Under the pieces are notes generated by a model. The model was not told the origin of the DNA. It saw only the letters and a list, made by a program, of their open reading frames with translations, and searched no databases. From positions 1 through 64,000 of the forward strand of contig CAWGQN010000001.1 of assembly GCA_963824885.1 (NCBI GenBank): a DNA stretch of 64,000 bases. Direction: 5' to 3'. The stretch's first letter is position 1, and every line of letters begins with the position of its first letter. This document shows, one piece after another, positions 17,489 through 26,145 of the stretch. The position numbers and the translations under genes were made by a program. This DNA is from CAWGQN01 sp963824885. Lineage in GTDB: Bacteria; Actinomycetota; Actinomycetes; Actinomycetales; Microbacteriaceae.

Positions 17489-18741
17489 TGCGCGCTAATT
17501 CCTGATCGATCAATCATCATGCCGATGGTATTGGCTATTGCGTACTGTACGGTGGCCCAATCATGAGAAGCCCCGGGTGCTTCGAGGTACGTCGCGTGCA
17601 TTCCCGCCGCCTTGGCCGCGTTTGCCAACCTCTTGGAGTTCGGGGCAAATCGACTGTCATTCGCCCCCACCGCAAAGACTGCGACCGAATCAGCGTACGG
17701 AGCGTGTTTCTTCACAACGTTTTCGGGCCACGCGGCAACATACGAATTTCGATTCCCGGCGAACACACCGGCAATGGCATCTTTCTCATTCCCACCGCCG
17801 GGCACTAATTCTCCGGCAATATCGACAATGTTTCCGTAGACGTTCGGATGCGCAGCTCCCAGCTGAATGGAGCACGTCCCACCTTGAGAATATCCACCAA
17901 TGGTCCACGCCGCGGGTGACGGCAAAACGGAAAAATGAGCGCGAATCCATGTGGGAACATCAATTGCCAAATAAGAATCGGTGTTTCCTCGCGCGCCGTC
18001 AACGCACATAGGATTCGAATCGGGTGCGCCCAGTTGGTCAGGAATCACGACGAGCGGTGCTATCCCGTTGTGGTCAGAAGCAAATTTATCCATGAGCTCA
18101 GCGAGCTTGCCGGCCGTGAGGATGTCACCCGGGCTTCCGGGCTGACCCGAGAGCATGACGAGCACGGGCATGGGCTTCGGATTCGCAATGTGGGCGGCGG
18201 GTGGGACGTATACCAATGCTTCGCGCGCAGCGAAGTGGGACACCGCGCCGGGAATCATTTGGGACCCCACTGTGCCCGTCGCGGGGAGCGTTTCACGCGG
18301 AGGACCGCCGAGCTCGAGGCGAGGGACGGTAGAAATACCGAGGGCGGTCCGCAGTGTCGGAAAATACCCGATATCACTATTGATTCCCAACGCACCCGAA
18401 ACGACGACGGAAACCGCGGCGAGAACACCGACAACGCGCTGAACCCACGGTCCCTGAACGATACACACGAGGGCGAAGCCGAGGCCCGCGCCGACGGCAA
18501 GAAGCCAAAGCCTCGTCGTTTGAGACGGATCAATTCCAATGACATCACAAACGTCAATGAGGAACCACGTTGTGACCAGAGCCGCGATCACTCCGGCAAT
18601 ACACCCCACTATTCGGGGAACCAGCCGGCGCTTTGCGCCGCTGAGGGCTGCGAGTACCGCAAATAACGTGATCGTCAGACCATAAACGATTGGCGGAAGC
18701 GGACCGCCAATCAAGCCCACATTGAGCAGGTCGTCTACCAT
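17485..18741 (-). CDS. Membrane-anchored alpha/beta hydrolase (esterase-like)
   Basis: A 418-residue protein. About four N-terminal membrane helices (residues 15-120) lead to an extracellular alpha/beta-hydrolase domain of the esterase D / antigen 85 type. The nucleophile elbow is WTIGGYSQGGTCS (Ser), a likely acid is in VFAVGANDSRFAPNSK, and the His is in EAPGASHDWATVQ. Its stop overlaps the start of the MprF-like gene by 4 bp. In several Gram-positives an MprF-like aminoacyl-lipid synthase is paired with a hydrolase that removes the amino acid, and this gene is a candidate for that role. The C-terminus is complete. Confidence 0.85.
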   Translation of the reverse strand: MVDDLLNVGLIGGPLPPIVYGLTITLFAVLAALSGAKRRLVPRIVGCIAGVIAALVTTWFLIDVCDVIGIDPSQTTRLWLLAVGAGLGFALVCIVQGPWVQRVVGVLAAVSVVVSGALGINSDIGYFPTLRTALGISTVPRLELGGPPRETLPATGTVGSQMIPGAVSHFAAREALVYVPPAAHIANPKPMPVLVMLSGQPGSPGDILTAGKLAELMDKFASDHNGIAPLVVIPDQLGAPDSNPMCVDGARGNTDSYLAIDVPTWIRAHFSVLPSPAAWTIGGYSQGGTCSIQLGAAHPNVYGNIVDIAGELVPGGGNEKDAIAGVFAGNRNSYVAAWPENVVKKHAPYADSVAVFAVGANDSRFAPNSKRLANAAKAAGMHATYLEAPGASHDWATVQYAIANTIGMMIDRSGISAQ

Positions 18742-18826
18742 CGTGTCCCCTAGCGCCAGACATCAAACGGTACTCTCAGTACACTGCGACGACCAGACGG
18801 TTTTGGCAAATTCGGAGAATTTGTCC

Positions 18827-19498
18827 TCACACGGTCAGGTTGTTCTCGAAAGCAAAGACAACAAGTTGGACGCGATCACGAAGGCCAAGTTTGCCCAGAA
18901 TCCGGCTAATGTGGGTTTTCACGGTTGCCTCGCTCAGGAATTCCTTTGTTGCAATTTCAGAGTTGCTCAACCCCCGCGCTGCAAGCGTGAATATTTCTTC
19001 CTCTCGATCAGTCAGCGTCGTAAACGCGGGGGGAACCTCAACTCGAGTCGATCCGCGAGAGCCGAAGTGTTCAAAAAGCTCGCGAGTTGCGGTTGCGGCT
19101 ATGACGGCGTTGCCGGCATGAACCGTGCGGATTGCCGCGAGCAAGAAGTCCGGGTCGGCGTCTTTAAGAATGAATCCGCTTGCTCCCGCCTGAATTGCTC
19201 GCGCGGCGCTCTCGTCAAGAGCGAAGGTCGTGAGCGCGATTATTCGCGGAGCTGCGTCCCCCTGAAGGTCGGCGCGCTCAACAATCGCCTTCGTTGCCGC
19301 AATTCCATCCATAACGGGCATCCGAATGTCCATGAGTACGACGTCGGGACCCGTGCTGGCCACAATTGCGACGCCGTCCGCGCCGTCGCTTGCTTCGCCA
19401 GCAACGACCAAATCGGGCTGCGATTGGATGAGCATGCGAATTCCCGCTCGAAAGAGCGCCTGATCGTCGATGAGCACGACGCGAATTGGCTCAGTCAT
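18827..19498 (-). CDS. Response regulator, NarL/LuxR family
   Basis: A 223-residue DNA-binding regulator. The receiver domain (1-120) has the acidic pair in VLIDDQALFRAG, the phosphoacceptor Asp in DVVLMDIRMPVMDG, and the conserved Lys in FILKDADPD. The C-terminal LuxR-type helix-turn-helix has LTDREEEIFTLAARGLSNSEIA and TVKTHISRILGKLGLRDR. The start overlaps the kinase stop by 4 bp. The alpha/beta hydrolase gene begins 85 bp downstream on the same strand. Confidence 0.95.
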   Translation of the reverse strand: MTEPIRVVLIDDQALFRAGIRMLIQSQPDLVVAGEASDGADGVAIVASTGPDVVLMDIRMPVMDGIAATKAIVERADLQGDAAPRIIALTTFALDESAARAIQAGASGFILKDADPDFLLAAIRTVHAGNAVIAATATRELFEHFGSRGSTRVEVPPAFTTLTDREEEIFTLAARGLSNSEIATKEFLSEATVKTHISRILGKLGLRDRVQLVVFAFENNLTV

Positions 19499-21333
19499 TT
19501 GGCGTCTTTTCCTTTATTTTCTGCCGCGAGCAATTTGGTTGCGTGAGAAACACTCGGTACAAACCCCTCGACCGTGAAACGGTGATCTTTCTCTTCTGCT
19601 CGAAGATGTCCGCCCACGAGAAAAGCACGTTCACGCATTCCATCGAGACCGTGCCCGCCGCGCGATTCGCTAGTTTGAGCGGCCACCTCGCGCGAGATCG
19701 CGTTCACGATTGAAAACGCAAGGCCCGTGGACGTCCACTCGAGCGTAACGCGCACGGTATCCCGCGCGTCGCCGTGACGAAGCGCGTTTGTTAGTGCTTC
19801 TTGCACAATCCGAAAGACGGCCAGCTGGGTACTTGGCGCAATCAACACGGGCACCCCGGAACGCACGACCTCGACAACCAACCCCGATGACCGAATTTGG
19901 TCGACAACGCGATCAATATCGTCCAAACTCGGTGCGGGGCCCTCGGTTTCGTCGTGTCGGAGTCGGGAGAGCAACACTCGCACGTCCGCCAACGCGTCCC
20001 GCGACGTTGCGGCAATCGCACGCAAGCCCACGTCAACCGCGGCGGGATCAGATTTGCGCAAATACCGCGCTCCATCAGACTGAGCAATGATGACGGCAAG
20101 CGAGTGGGCAACGACGTCGTGCACGTCTCGAGCGATCTGATTGCGCTCGTGCTCTAACGCGGCGACGCTCTCGGCTTGTTCTCGCCGAAAATGCTCGGCC
20201 CGCTCCGCTAACCGGCTTCGCCGTGCCTCGCGCCACGTCCGAGCCAAAAGGCCCGCGGTCCACGAAAGGCCGAGGACGGCACCGAGGGCGATGAAATTGG
20301 GAACGATAAGGTTCAAAAAATATTTCCAGAATTCTTGATGAGGAGAGGTTCCCTCATGCACGCGCTCCTGGAACGGCAGGATGACTGCCCACGCCACGAC
20401 CGAAATCAATCCGGCCCAACGAACGCGGCGGCGCCCATACGACGCGGTCCCGTAAAGCACGAACAACCCAACAACATAAGCGGGCTGCGGAGTACTCAAT
20501 GTGGCGAATTGCTCGAGCACCGCGAGCCAACATACCGCGAGAGCGAGCTGAGGTGACCACCGCCGCAAGCCCAGTGCAATTGCGAATATCGCCGTCCCGA
20601 TGACGACCCGGACAGGGCCATAGCTCTGCAACAGCAGAGCCACCGCAACAAACCCCAACGCGACAGCGCCGTCAATCCTCAATTGCGTCATTGTCATTGG
20701 ACGAAACAAGGGTGGGTGAAAGCGAGCGAGAAAGTTGGAGGAAACCGGAGCAGCGAGCCATCCCACAAAATCGCTCGGCCGACGGCCGAGCCCGATGCGG
20801 CGACGAAGCCGCTGACCGAAAAACCACGGACCGGTCATCATGAGCGCCATCACACCAATGATGAGCGGACTGAGAAGGGCGACAACGCCGCCGGTCTCGA
20901 GCCACTCGGCGAAGTCAGTTGGACGACTAATGTACGGTCCGCTACTAAAGCTTGTGGTCACGACCTTTGAAACGAAATACAGGTCGGCGACTAAAAACGT
21001 CGAGGTTGCTCCCGCAAACGCCACCCATCGCTGACGAACAGTTCCAAATATCGCAACCGTTCCGAAAACGACGGTCGCACCGAGTCCAATGACGAGAAGA
21101 GAAGGGAACGACGGGCGACCAGCCGTGGCACCAATCGCCGCGGTCAACAGGACACCACCCAGCGCCCAGCGCGGAGCGATTCTGGCAACCGCAACACCCA
21201 GCCCCGTTGAGATTCCCATGACCCCAACTACCGTGGAATTGTTCGACCCGTTAAGTGCGACGGCGAGAAGCACAATGAGAACGCCGACGGCGGGTTCGAG
21301 TACCCATCGAAATCGGCGGTTATTGAACCTCAT
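19495..21333 (-). CDS. Sensor histidine kinase, HisKA_3 family
   Basis: A 612-residue membrane kinase. It has two blocks of membrane helices (about 10-170 and 220-380), followed by the dimerisation segment ERNQIARDVHDVVAHSLAVIIAQ with the phospho-His and an ATPase domain with VQEALTNALRHG (N box) and RGGHGLDGMRERAFLVGG (G box). The many membrane helices and short loops resemble kinases that sense membrane or cell-wall stress. It forms an operon with the response regulator. The ATG lies six bases after a TATTCT hexamer. Confidence 0.93.
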   Translation of the reverse strand: MRFNNRRFRWVLEPAVGVLIVLLAVALNGSNNSTVVGVMGISTGLGVAVARIAPRWALGGVLLTAAIGATAGRPSFPSLLVIGLGATVVFGTVAIFGTVRQRWVAFAGATSTFLVADLYFVSKVVTTSFSSGPYISRPTDFAEWLETGGVVALLSPLIIGVMALMMTGPWFFGQRLRRRIGLGRRPSDFVGWLAAPVSSNFLARFHPPLFRPMTMTQLRIDGAVALGFVAVALLLQSYGPVRVVIGTAIFAIALGLRRWSPQLALAVCWLAVLEQFATLSTPQPAYVVGLFVLYGTASYGRRRVRWAGLISVVAWAVILPFQERVHEGTSPHQEFWKYFLNLIVPNFIALGAVLGLSWTAGLLARTWREARRSRLAERAEHFRREQAESVAALEHERNQIARDVHDVVAHSLAVIIAQSDGARYLRKSDPAAVDVGLRAIAATSRDALADVRVLLSRLRHDETEGPAPSLDDIDRVVDQIRSSGLVVEVVRSGVPVLIAPSTQLAVFRIVQEALTNALRHGDARDTVRVTLEWTSTGLAFSIVNAISREVAAQTSESRGGHGLDGMRERAFLVGGHLRAEEKDHRFTVEGFVPSVSHATKLLAAENKGKDAK

Positions 21334-21339
21334 GCATTA

Positions 21340-21345
21340 AGAATA
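21340..21345 (-). promoter_or_regulatory. -10 hexamer of the histidine kinase gene
   Basis: TATTCT lies 6 nt before the kinase ATG. An ATGACA hexamer lies 15 nt upstream of it, a possible though short-spaced -35. Confidence 0.45.
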
Positions 21346-21455
21346 ATTCGAATGGCCCGGTGTCATGAGGGATCTGGCCAATCTCGTTCGCAAGAATCGT
21401 GATATCAATCGAGCGACGGACACGCCGTCACAGCGCGCGAGGCACGGGACCGCCC

Positions 21456-22367
21456 TCAAAACCCCAATTTTCCGAGCTGTTTTGCGTCCCGCTGCCAATT
21501 TCTCGCGACTTTGACGTGAAGAGAAAGAAAGACGGGCTTACCAACGAGCGGTTCAATTGTTGAGCGCGCGCGCGCGCCGATACTCGCGAGACGGTGCCCC
21601 GCGCGCCCAATCACAATGCCTTTCTGGCTGTCTCGCTCAACGACGAGGTTTGCGTGGATAGTCACGAGCTCTTTGTCTTCTCGCGCGACAATTTCGTCGA
21701 TTGTCACGGCAAGCGAGTGGGGCAATTCATCCGAGAATCCTGCGAGTGCCGCCTCTCGTATCAGCTCGGCAATTCGTGCCTCACGTTCTTCGTCGGTTGC
21801 AACGTCGGCCGGATAGAGGGCGTGCGAAAGTGGGAGAACTCGCACGAGTTCGGGAATCACGACAGAAACGAATTGACCGCTTGTCGCCGAGACCGGAACA
21901 ATCGCCTCCCACTCGCGAAGGGCCGACACCGCGAGGAGCTTTTCGGCCACGGCGGAACGAGAAACGAGGTCAATCTTCGTCACGATGGCAATTTTCTTTG
22001 CGTGGGTGTAGGCGTCAAGCGTCGCGTTGATGAAATCGTCCCCCGGGCCGATTGATTCGTCCGCGGGGAAGCACATTCCAATTGCATCGACGCCCTCGAG
22101 TGTCGCGTGCACGAGCGAATTGAGGCGATTTCCCAACAGGGTTCGAGGACGATGAATTCCCGGAGTGTCGACAAGCACGACCTGTCCATCGTGATGATGA
22201 ACGATTCCACGAATTGCTCGGCGCGTTGTTTGCGGTTGCGAACTTGTAATTGCGATCTTTTCGCCGACGAGAGCGTTCGTGAGCGTTGATTTTCCAGCGT
22301 TCGGGCGACCGACGAGGCACACGAATCCCGCCCGAAAGCCGTCGTGAGTGCGGGTCTGAAAGGTCAT
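21456..22367 (-). CDS. era: GTPase Era
   Basis: Era assists 30S ribosome assembly and 16S rRNA 3'-end maturation. The 303-residue protein shows G1 GRPNAGKST, G2 around SQPQTTRRAIRG, G3 DTPGIHRPR, G4 TKID and G5 VSA in its GTPase domain. The C-terminal KH domain includes RDSQKGIVIGRAGHRLASIG. It lies just downstream of ybeY. Relatives in other actinobacteria usually have a CorC-type gene between ybeY and era; here there is none. Confidence 0.96.
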   Translation of the reverse strand: MTFQTRTHDGFRAGFVCLVGRPNAGKSTLTNALVGEKIAITSSQPQTTRRAIRGIVHHHDGQVVLVDTPGIHRPRTLLGNRLNSLVHATLEGVDAIGMCFPADESIGPGDDFINATLDAYTHAKKIAIVTKIDLVSRSAVAEKLLAVSALREWEAIVPVSATSGQFVSVVIPELVRVLPLSHALYPADVATDEEREARIAELIREAALAGFSDELPHSLAVTIDEIVAREDKELVTIHANLVVERDSQKGIVIGRAGHRLASIGARARSTIEPLVGKPVFLSLHVKVARNWQRDAKQLGKLGF

Positions 22368-22409
22368 TTGATCGCCCTAACGACCACACGGAACGACATC
22401 GCCGTGGGC

Positions 22410-22871
22410 CTAGCGTCCTTGATCGTGGAGCGAAAAGCCCACCAAAATGTCGCGCTGAACACGAAACATCTCTTTTTCGTCCGCAGGCTCCGCGTGGTCA
22501 AAGCCGAGCAAATGGAGGAGTCCATGAGCCGTGAGAAGGAGTACCTCATCGAGCAGAGAGTGCCCGGCGGCCTCCGCCTGTACCTCGGCAACTTGAGGAC
22601 AAATGATGATGTCCCCGAGCAAGCCGGGCGGCGTCGGGGAATCCTCGTTTCCAGGCCGCAACTCGTCCATCGGGAAACTCAATACATCGGTCGGACCGGG
22701 TTCATCCATCCACTGCACATGAAGTTGCTCCATCGCGGTTTCATCAACGAGAACAATTGCCAGTTCGGCGTGGGCGTGCACGTACATGACGGTGAACGCA
22801 TACGTGACGAGGCGCTTCAGCGTCGCTTCGTCGATTTCTCGTGCCGATTCATTATTGATCTCAATCGACAC
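22410..22871 (-). CDS. ybeY: Endoribonuclease YbeY
   Basis: YbeY is a zinc endoribonuclease acting in 16S rRNA maturation and ribosome quality control. The metal motif HGLLHLLGFDH (His-x3-His-x5-His) is intact near the C-terminus, as is TDVLSFPMDE. The frame is open upstream as far as 23027, but the family start is at SIEINNES, so the GTG at 22871 is chosen, giving 153 residues, normal for the family. This start overlaps the end of the HIT gene by 11 bp. The phoH gene that usually precedes ybeY is absent. Confidence 0.93.
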   Translation of the reverse strand: MSIEINNESAREIDEATLKRLVTYAFTVMYVHAHAELAIVLVDETAMEQLHVQWMDEPGPTDVLSFPMDELRPGNEDSPTPPGLLGDIIICPQVAEVQAEAAGHSLLDEVLLLTAHGLLHLLGFDHAEPADEKEMFRVQRDILVGFSLHDQGR

Positions 22872-23241
22872 TGTTGTCTCGACCCCCACTACCAAGAGTT
22901 CGCTCGGGGAGGCTTCCCGAGAGGACGTGTGCGTGAACGTGCAACTCGGTCTGACCGACGCTGGCCCCCGTATTGAAAACAAGGCGAAAGGATCCATTAG
23001 CACGCTCGGAAGCAATTGACTGGGCAACCGCCACTACCTCGGCAAGAAGCATCGGGTCTCCCGCTGCAAGTTCCACCACGTTGACGTAGCGCTCGGTCTT
23101 CGGCACAACAAGAACGTGGAGGGGTGCTTTCGGAGCGGTGTCATGGAAAGCGATAATTGTCTCCGATTCGTAGACAATATCAGCCGGGACTTCTCGACTC
23201 ACAATGCGAGAAAAGATTGAGGGCGAAGCGTCGGAAACCAT
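22861..23241 (-). CDS. HIT family protein
   Basis: A 126-residue histidine-triad nucleotide hydrolase or transferase. The family N-terminus is SIFSRIVSREVPADIVYESETIIAFHDTAPKAPLHVLVVPK, and the active site is ELHVHAHVLSG with the triad H-x-H-x-H. It lies between dnaJ and ybeY and overlaps ybeY. The natural substrate is not known. Confidence 0.94.
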   Translation of the reverse strand: MVSDASPSIFSRIVSREVPADIVYESETIIAFHDTAPKAPLHVLVVPKTERYVNVVELAAGDPMLLAEVVAVAQSIASERANGSFRLVFNTGASVGQTELHVHAHVLSGSLPERTLGSGGRDNSVD

Positions 23242-23300
23242 ACACTCAGCTTAAGCGGTCCTCGCCCTGCTCCATCAGGTGCGAGCGAGCCGCATGGCGT

Positions 23301-24407
23301 TCACACATTCAGAAAACGTTCCCGAAGTTTGGCGAATATGCCTTGCTGAAAATGGGCCAATTCCGGCGAAACGCGATCACGCCCCGCTGCAAATCGCTCG
23401 ATGAGTTCGCGCTCGCGATGATCGAGCTTTGTGGGCGTCACGACGTGAATCCCCACGCGCACGTCCCCTCGGCCACTTCCCCGCAATTTGGTGAGTCCGC
23501 GCGCCTTAATTGTGAGAACGTCTCCGCTCTGCGTGCCGGGCTTAATTTCGAGAGCAATCTCGCCGTCAAGGCCGTTTATCGTCGGGTGAGCGCCAAGGAT
23601 TGCGTCGGTCATTGGAACCTCGAGCGTGCACAAGAGGTCGTCGCCGTTGCGGCTGAAAACATCGTGGTGTCGAACCTTGATCTCAAGGAAGAGGTCACCG
23701 TTCGGACCCCCCGCTGGACCGACTTCTCCGCTCCCGGTCATTTGCAGGCGAAGCCCCGTTTCGACTCCGGGTGGAATATCGACGGACACGGTGCGGCGCG
23801 CCCGCACTCGACCGTGCCCGTGACACGTCACGCACGGATTGAGAATGACTGTCCCATATCCGCGACACGTCCCACACGGACTCATCGTCATCACATTGCC
23901 GAGGAGCGAGCGAACCGCGCGCTGGATTTGCCCAGAACCCCCACAAATATCGCACGTCGTTTCTTTCGTTCCCGGTTGGCAACACGAGCCTTTGCATGTT
24001 TCGCATCGCACCGCGGTGTCGATTTCGATGTCGCGACGAACACCGAAAATCACGTCGTCGATCTCCACTTCAACGCGCACGAGCGAATCTTGTCCTCGTT
24101 CTCGTCTCGAACGCGGGCCGCGTTGTGATCCTCCACTGCCTCCAAAAAAAGTCTCGAAGATGTCGCCGAAGCCGCCGAAATTTGCTCCCGTTCCAAACCC
24201 CGCTTGAGGTCCGAGATCGTACTGTTGCCGCTCGTGCGGATCGCTCAACACGTCGTACGCGTGCGTGACCGCCTTGAATTTTTCCGCGGCTTCCGCGCTT
24301 GGATTGACATCGGGATGCAGTTCGCGCGCAAGTCGACGGTATGCCTTCTTGATTTCATCCGGGGACGCTTCCCGCGCCACGCCAAGTACTCCGTAGTGAT
24401 CAGCCAC
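23301..24407 (-). CDS. dnaJ: Chaperone DnaJ
   Basis: A DnaK co-chaperone of 368 residues. The J domain has the HPD motif in RELHPDVNPSAEA. The Gly/Phe-rich linker is GPQAGFGTGANFGGFGDIFETFFGG. The zinc domain has four CxxCxG-type repeats (CETCKGSC, CDICGGSG, CGTCRGYG, CVTCHGHG); the first ends SC instead of GG. The C-terminal substrate domain is complete. It follows hrcA by 57 bp, so it is the DnaJ2 of the HrcA-controlled operon. The rsmE gene usually found next is missing. Confidence 0.95.
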   Translation of the reverse strand: MADHYGVLGVAREASPDEIKKAYRRLARELHPDVNPSAEAAEKFKAVTHAYDVLSDPHERQQYDLGPQAGFGTGANFGGFGDIFETFFGGSGGSQRGPRSRRERGQDSLVRVEVEIDDVIFGVRRDIEIDTAVRCETCKGSCCQPGTKETTCDICGGSGQIQRAVRSLLGNVMTMSPCGTCRGYGTVILNPCVTCHGHGRVRARRTVSVDIPPGVETGLRLQMTGSGEVGPAGGPNGDLFLEIKVRHHDVFSRNGDDLLCTLEVPMTDAILGAHPTINGLDGEIALEIKPGTQSGDVLTIKARGLTKLRGSGRGDVRVGIHVVTPTKLDHRERELIERFAAGRDRVSPELAHFQQGIFAKLRERFLNV

Positions 24408-24464
24408 GCACGGCCCTTCGTTCGATTAATTGATTCCTCAGTGCGCTCGACCGCCGACAAACGA

Positions 24465-25487
24465 TTAGGTTTGATCGAGTACGCGAGACAGGTACCGCGC
24501 AACCGCGCGCACAGCTGCCATGTTGTTGGGGTAATCCATTCGCGTCGGTCCAATCACCCCAACCGTCGAGATATCACCACCTGATGAACGATACCCGCTC
24601 GCAAGGACGGACGTTTCTTTCAAGCCCATCGGCGTATTTTCGTGCCCGATGCTGACTGAAACGCCGTGCTGGTCGCTCGCCATTTCGCTGAACAGGGTCA
24701 GCAATGCCACTTGCTCTTCAATCGCATCAAGCACCGGAGAGACGCTACCGGAAAAATCATCTTCGGTGCGCACAAGATTTGCCGTCCCGGCCATGACAAG
24801 CTTCTCGGGTCGGCTCGCGCAAATCTGATCGACAAGTGTCGCCACGACGGTCTTGGCACGAGAGCGGTTCGATTGAGCAAAGTCGTCGAGCACCGTGCCC
24901 AATTTATTGGCCGCTTCGACGAGGTCGTGGCCCACCGCTGCAGCGCAAATCCTATTGCGTAACTCGATTAAGAATTCGGCGTCGATGTCGTCAGTGAGCT
25001 CAACCACCGACTGTTCGACTCGGCCAACATTTGTGATGAGGATTGAAATGAGGCGACGTGGGTCGAGCGCCACGAATTCGACGTGCAAGATACGCGCGTG
25101 GTCAAGCGAGGGATACTGCACGAGCGCAACCTGATTCGTCAATTGCGACAGTAACCGCACGGTTCTTACTAGGACGTCATCGAGGCTCGGAGCATCGCCA
25201 AGAAATGTTTCGATCGCCTGTTTTTGCGCGCTCGTTATTGGACGCAAATCGGCCAATCGGTCGACATACACGCGGTAGCCGGAATCAGTCGGCACGCGAC
25301 CGGAAGACGTGTGCGGTGCGACGATCAAATCTTCTTCTTCAAGAAGGGCCATGTCATTCCGAATTGTGGCGGCCGACACTCCGAATGAATGGTGCTCGAC
25401 GATTGACTTTGACCCGACGGGCTCGCGAGAAGCGACGTAATCTTGAACGATGACTCGGAGAACTTGAAGACCACGATCTGAAACCAC
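24465..25487 (-). CDS. hrcA: Heat-inducible transcription repressor HrcA
   Basis: HrcA binds CIRCE and represses chaperone genes. The N-terminal winged helix is VSDRGLQVLRVIVQDYVASREPVGSK and SFGVSAATIRNDMALLEEEDLI, followed by the GAF-like dimerisation domain ending QMDYPNNMAAVRAVARYLSRVL-like. The GTG at 25487 is chosen because GAGAGG lies 8-9 nt upstream and the family begins MVSERGL; an in-frame ATG at 25511 directly after CIRCE is the alternative. The length of 340 residues is normal. It is autoregulated through the operator at 25516-25542. Confidence 0.95.
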   Translation of the reverse strand: MVSDRGLQVLRVIVQDYVASREPVGSKSIVEHHSFGVSAATIRNDMALLEEEDLIVAPHTSSGRVPTDSGYRVYVDRLADLRPITSAQKQAIETFLGDAPSLDDVLVRTVRLLSQLTNQVALVQYPSLDHARILHVEFVALDPRRLISILITNVGRVEQSVVELTDDIDAEFLIELRNRICAAAVGHDLVEAANKLGTVLDDFAQSNRSRAKTVVATLVDQICASRPEKLVMAGTANLVRTEDDFSGSVSPVLDAIEEQVALLTLFSEMASDQHGVSVSIGHENTPMGLKETSVLASGYRSSGGDISTVGVIGPTRMDYPNNMAAVRAVARYLSRVLDQT

Positions 25488-25515
25488 GCTCGACCGCCTC
25501 TCTGCACGCATGTGT

Positions 25516-25542
25516 TTGGCACTCGTCCGTCTTGAGTGCCAA
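25516..25542. promoter_or_regulatory. CIRCE operator
   Basis: The sequence is TTGGCACTC, a 9-nt spacer, then GAGTGCCAA: a perfect 9-bp inverted repeat differing from the consensus TTAGCACTC-N9-GAGTGCTAA at one symmetric position. It sits directly upstream of hrcA and overlaps the predicted transcription start, so HrcA bound here would block the hrcA-dnaJ promoter. Confidence 0.95.
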
Positions 25543-25547
25543 TTGTA
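25542..25547 (-). promoter_or_regulatory. -10 hexamer of the hrcA-dnaJ operon
   Basis: TACAAT on the minus strand abuts the CIRCE element, placing the transcription start inside the operator. No good -35 was seen. Confidence 0.5.
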
Positions 25548-25584
25548 ATGTATGACGGCATCATGGGCGCGCGGCGCCCAATGA

Positions 25585-25613
25585 TTGCCCACAATAGTTA
25601 ATAGCAGTAAGTT
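25585..25613 (+). promoter_or_regulatory. Promoter of the DUF4870 gene
   Basis: TTGCCC (25585-25590) and TAAGTT (25608-25613) are 17 nt apart. Transcription would start near 25620, at the base of the hairpin described next. Confidence 0.35.
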
Positions 25614-25619
25614 ATGCAT

Positions 25620-25663
25620 GCGGCAACGCCGCCGTGATCCTCCTATAAGGCGGTTCCTGCCGC
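25620..25663 (+). promoter_or_regulatory. Two-tier hairpin in the 5' UTR of the DUF4870 gene
   Basis: GCGGCA (25620-25625) pairs with TGCCGC (25658-25663), and inside it GCCGCC (25628-25633) pairs with GGCGGT (25649-25654, one G-T). The loop carries TCCTCC, which resembles an anti-Shine-Dalgarno sequence. It may stabilise or control the mRNA. No U-run follows, so it is not an intrinsic terminator. Confidence 0.45.
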
Positions 25664-25701
25664 GCTTCACTGCGATTTTCGTCACAGGAAAGGAACTACG
25701 T

Positions 25702-26145
25702 ATGAGCGACCATCCGTCCCATCCGCCCTATGAACCACCGGCTAACGAGCCGCCACAATCGCAAACGCCGTCGACCAGCCCGCTCGGCGCGTCTGACGAT
25801 AAATTGTGGGCGTCACTCGCTCATTTCGGTGGCATCTTGTGGATATTGCCGTCCCTCATCATTTATCTGGTTTTCAAGGATCGCGGTGCTCGCACGCGCG
25901 TCGAAGCCAAAGAGGCGTTGAACTGGCAAATCACGTTTCTCATCAGTTTTATTGTTTTGTCAATCCTTTGTGGAATCGTGGGCGGAATCTTTCATGCCGT
26001 CGGCGCGTGGGGACTAAGCGGCGTGATTTCGTGGCTCCCGCTCATTTTGATCGTCTTGAACGTTATCTTTTCACTCATTGGCGGAGTGAGGGTGAGCGGT
26101 GGAGGCAGCTACCGCTACCCCTTCGCTCAGCGTTTCGTCAAGTAG
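25702..26145 (+). CDS. DUF4870 membrane protein
   Basis: A 147-residue protein with a Pro-rich N-terminus (about 1-35) and the DUF4870 core: DDKLWASLAHFGGILWILPSLIIYLVFKD, ARTRVEAKEALNWQITFLISFIVL, and a final helix pair. Three to four membrane helices are predicted. The family has no firm function. The ATG at 25702 has AAAGGAA upstream. Its 3' end overlaps hemW (opposite strand) by 8 bp. Confidence 0.9.
   Translation: MSDHPSHPPYEPPANEPPQSQTPSTSPLGASDDKLWASLAHFGGILWILPSLIIYLVFKDRGARTRVEAKEALNWQITFLISFIVLSILCGIVGGIFHAVGAWGLSGVISWLPLILIVLNVIFSLIGGVRVSGGGSYRYPFAQRFVK

Noticed and set aside
22872..23027. 52-codon N-terminal extension of YbeY
   Set aside because: It overlaps conserved HIT codons in another frame and does not match the YbeY family start.
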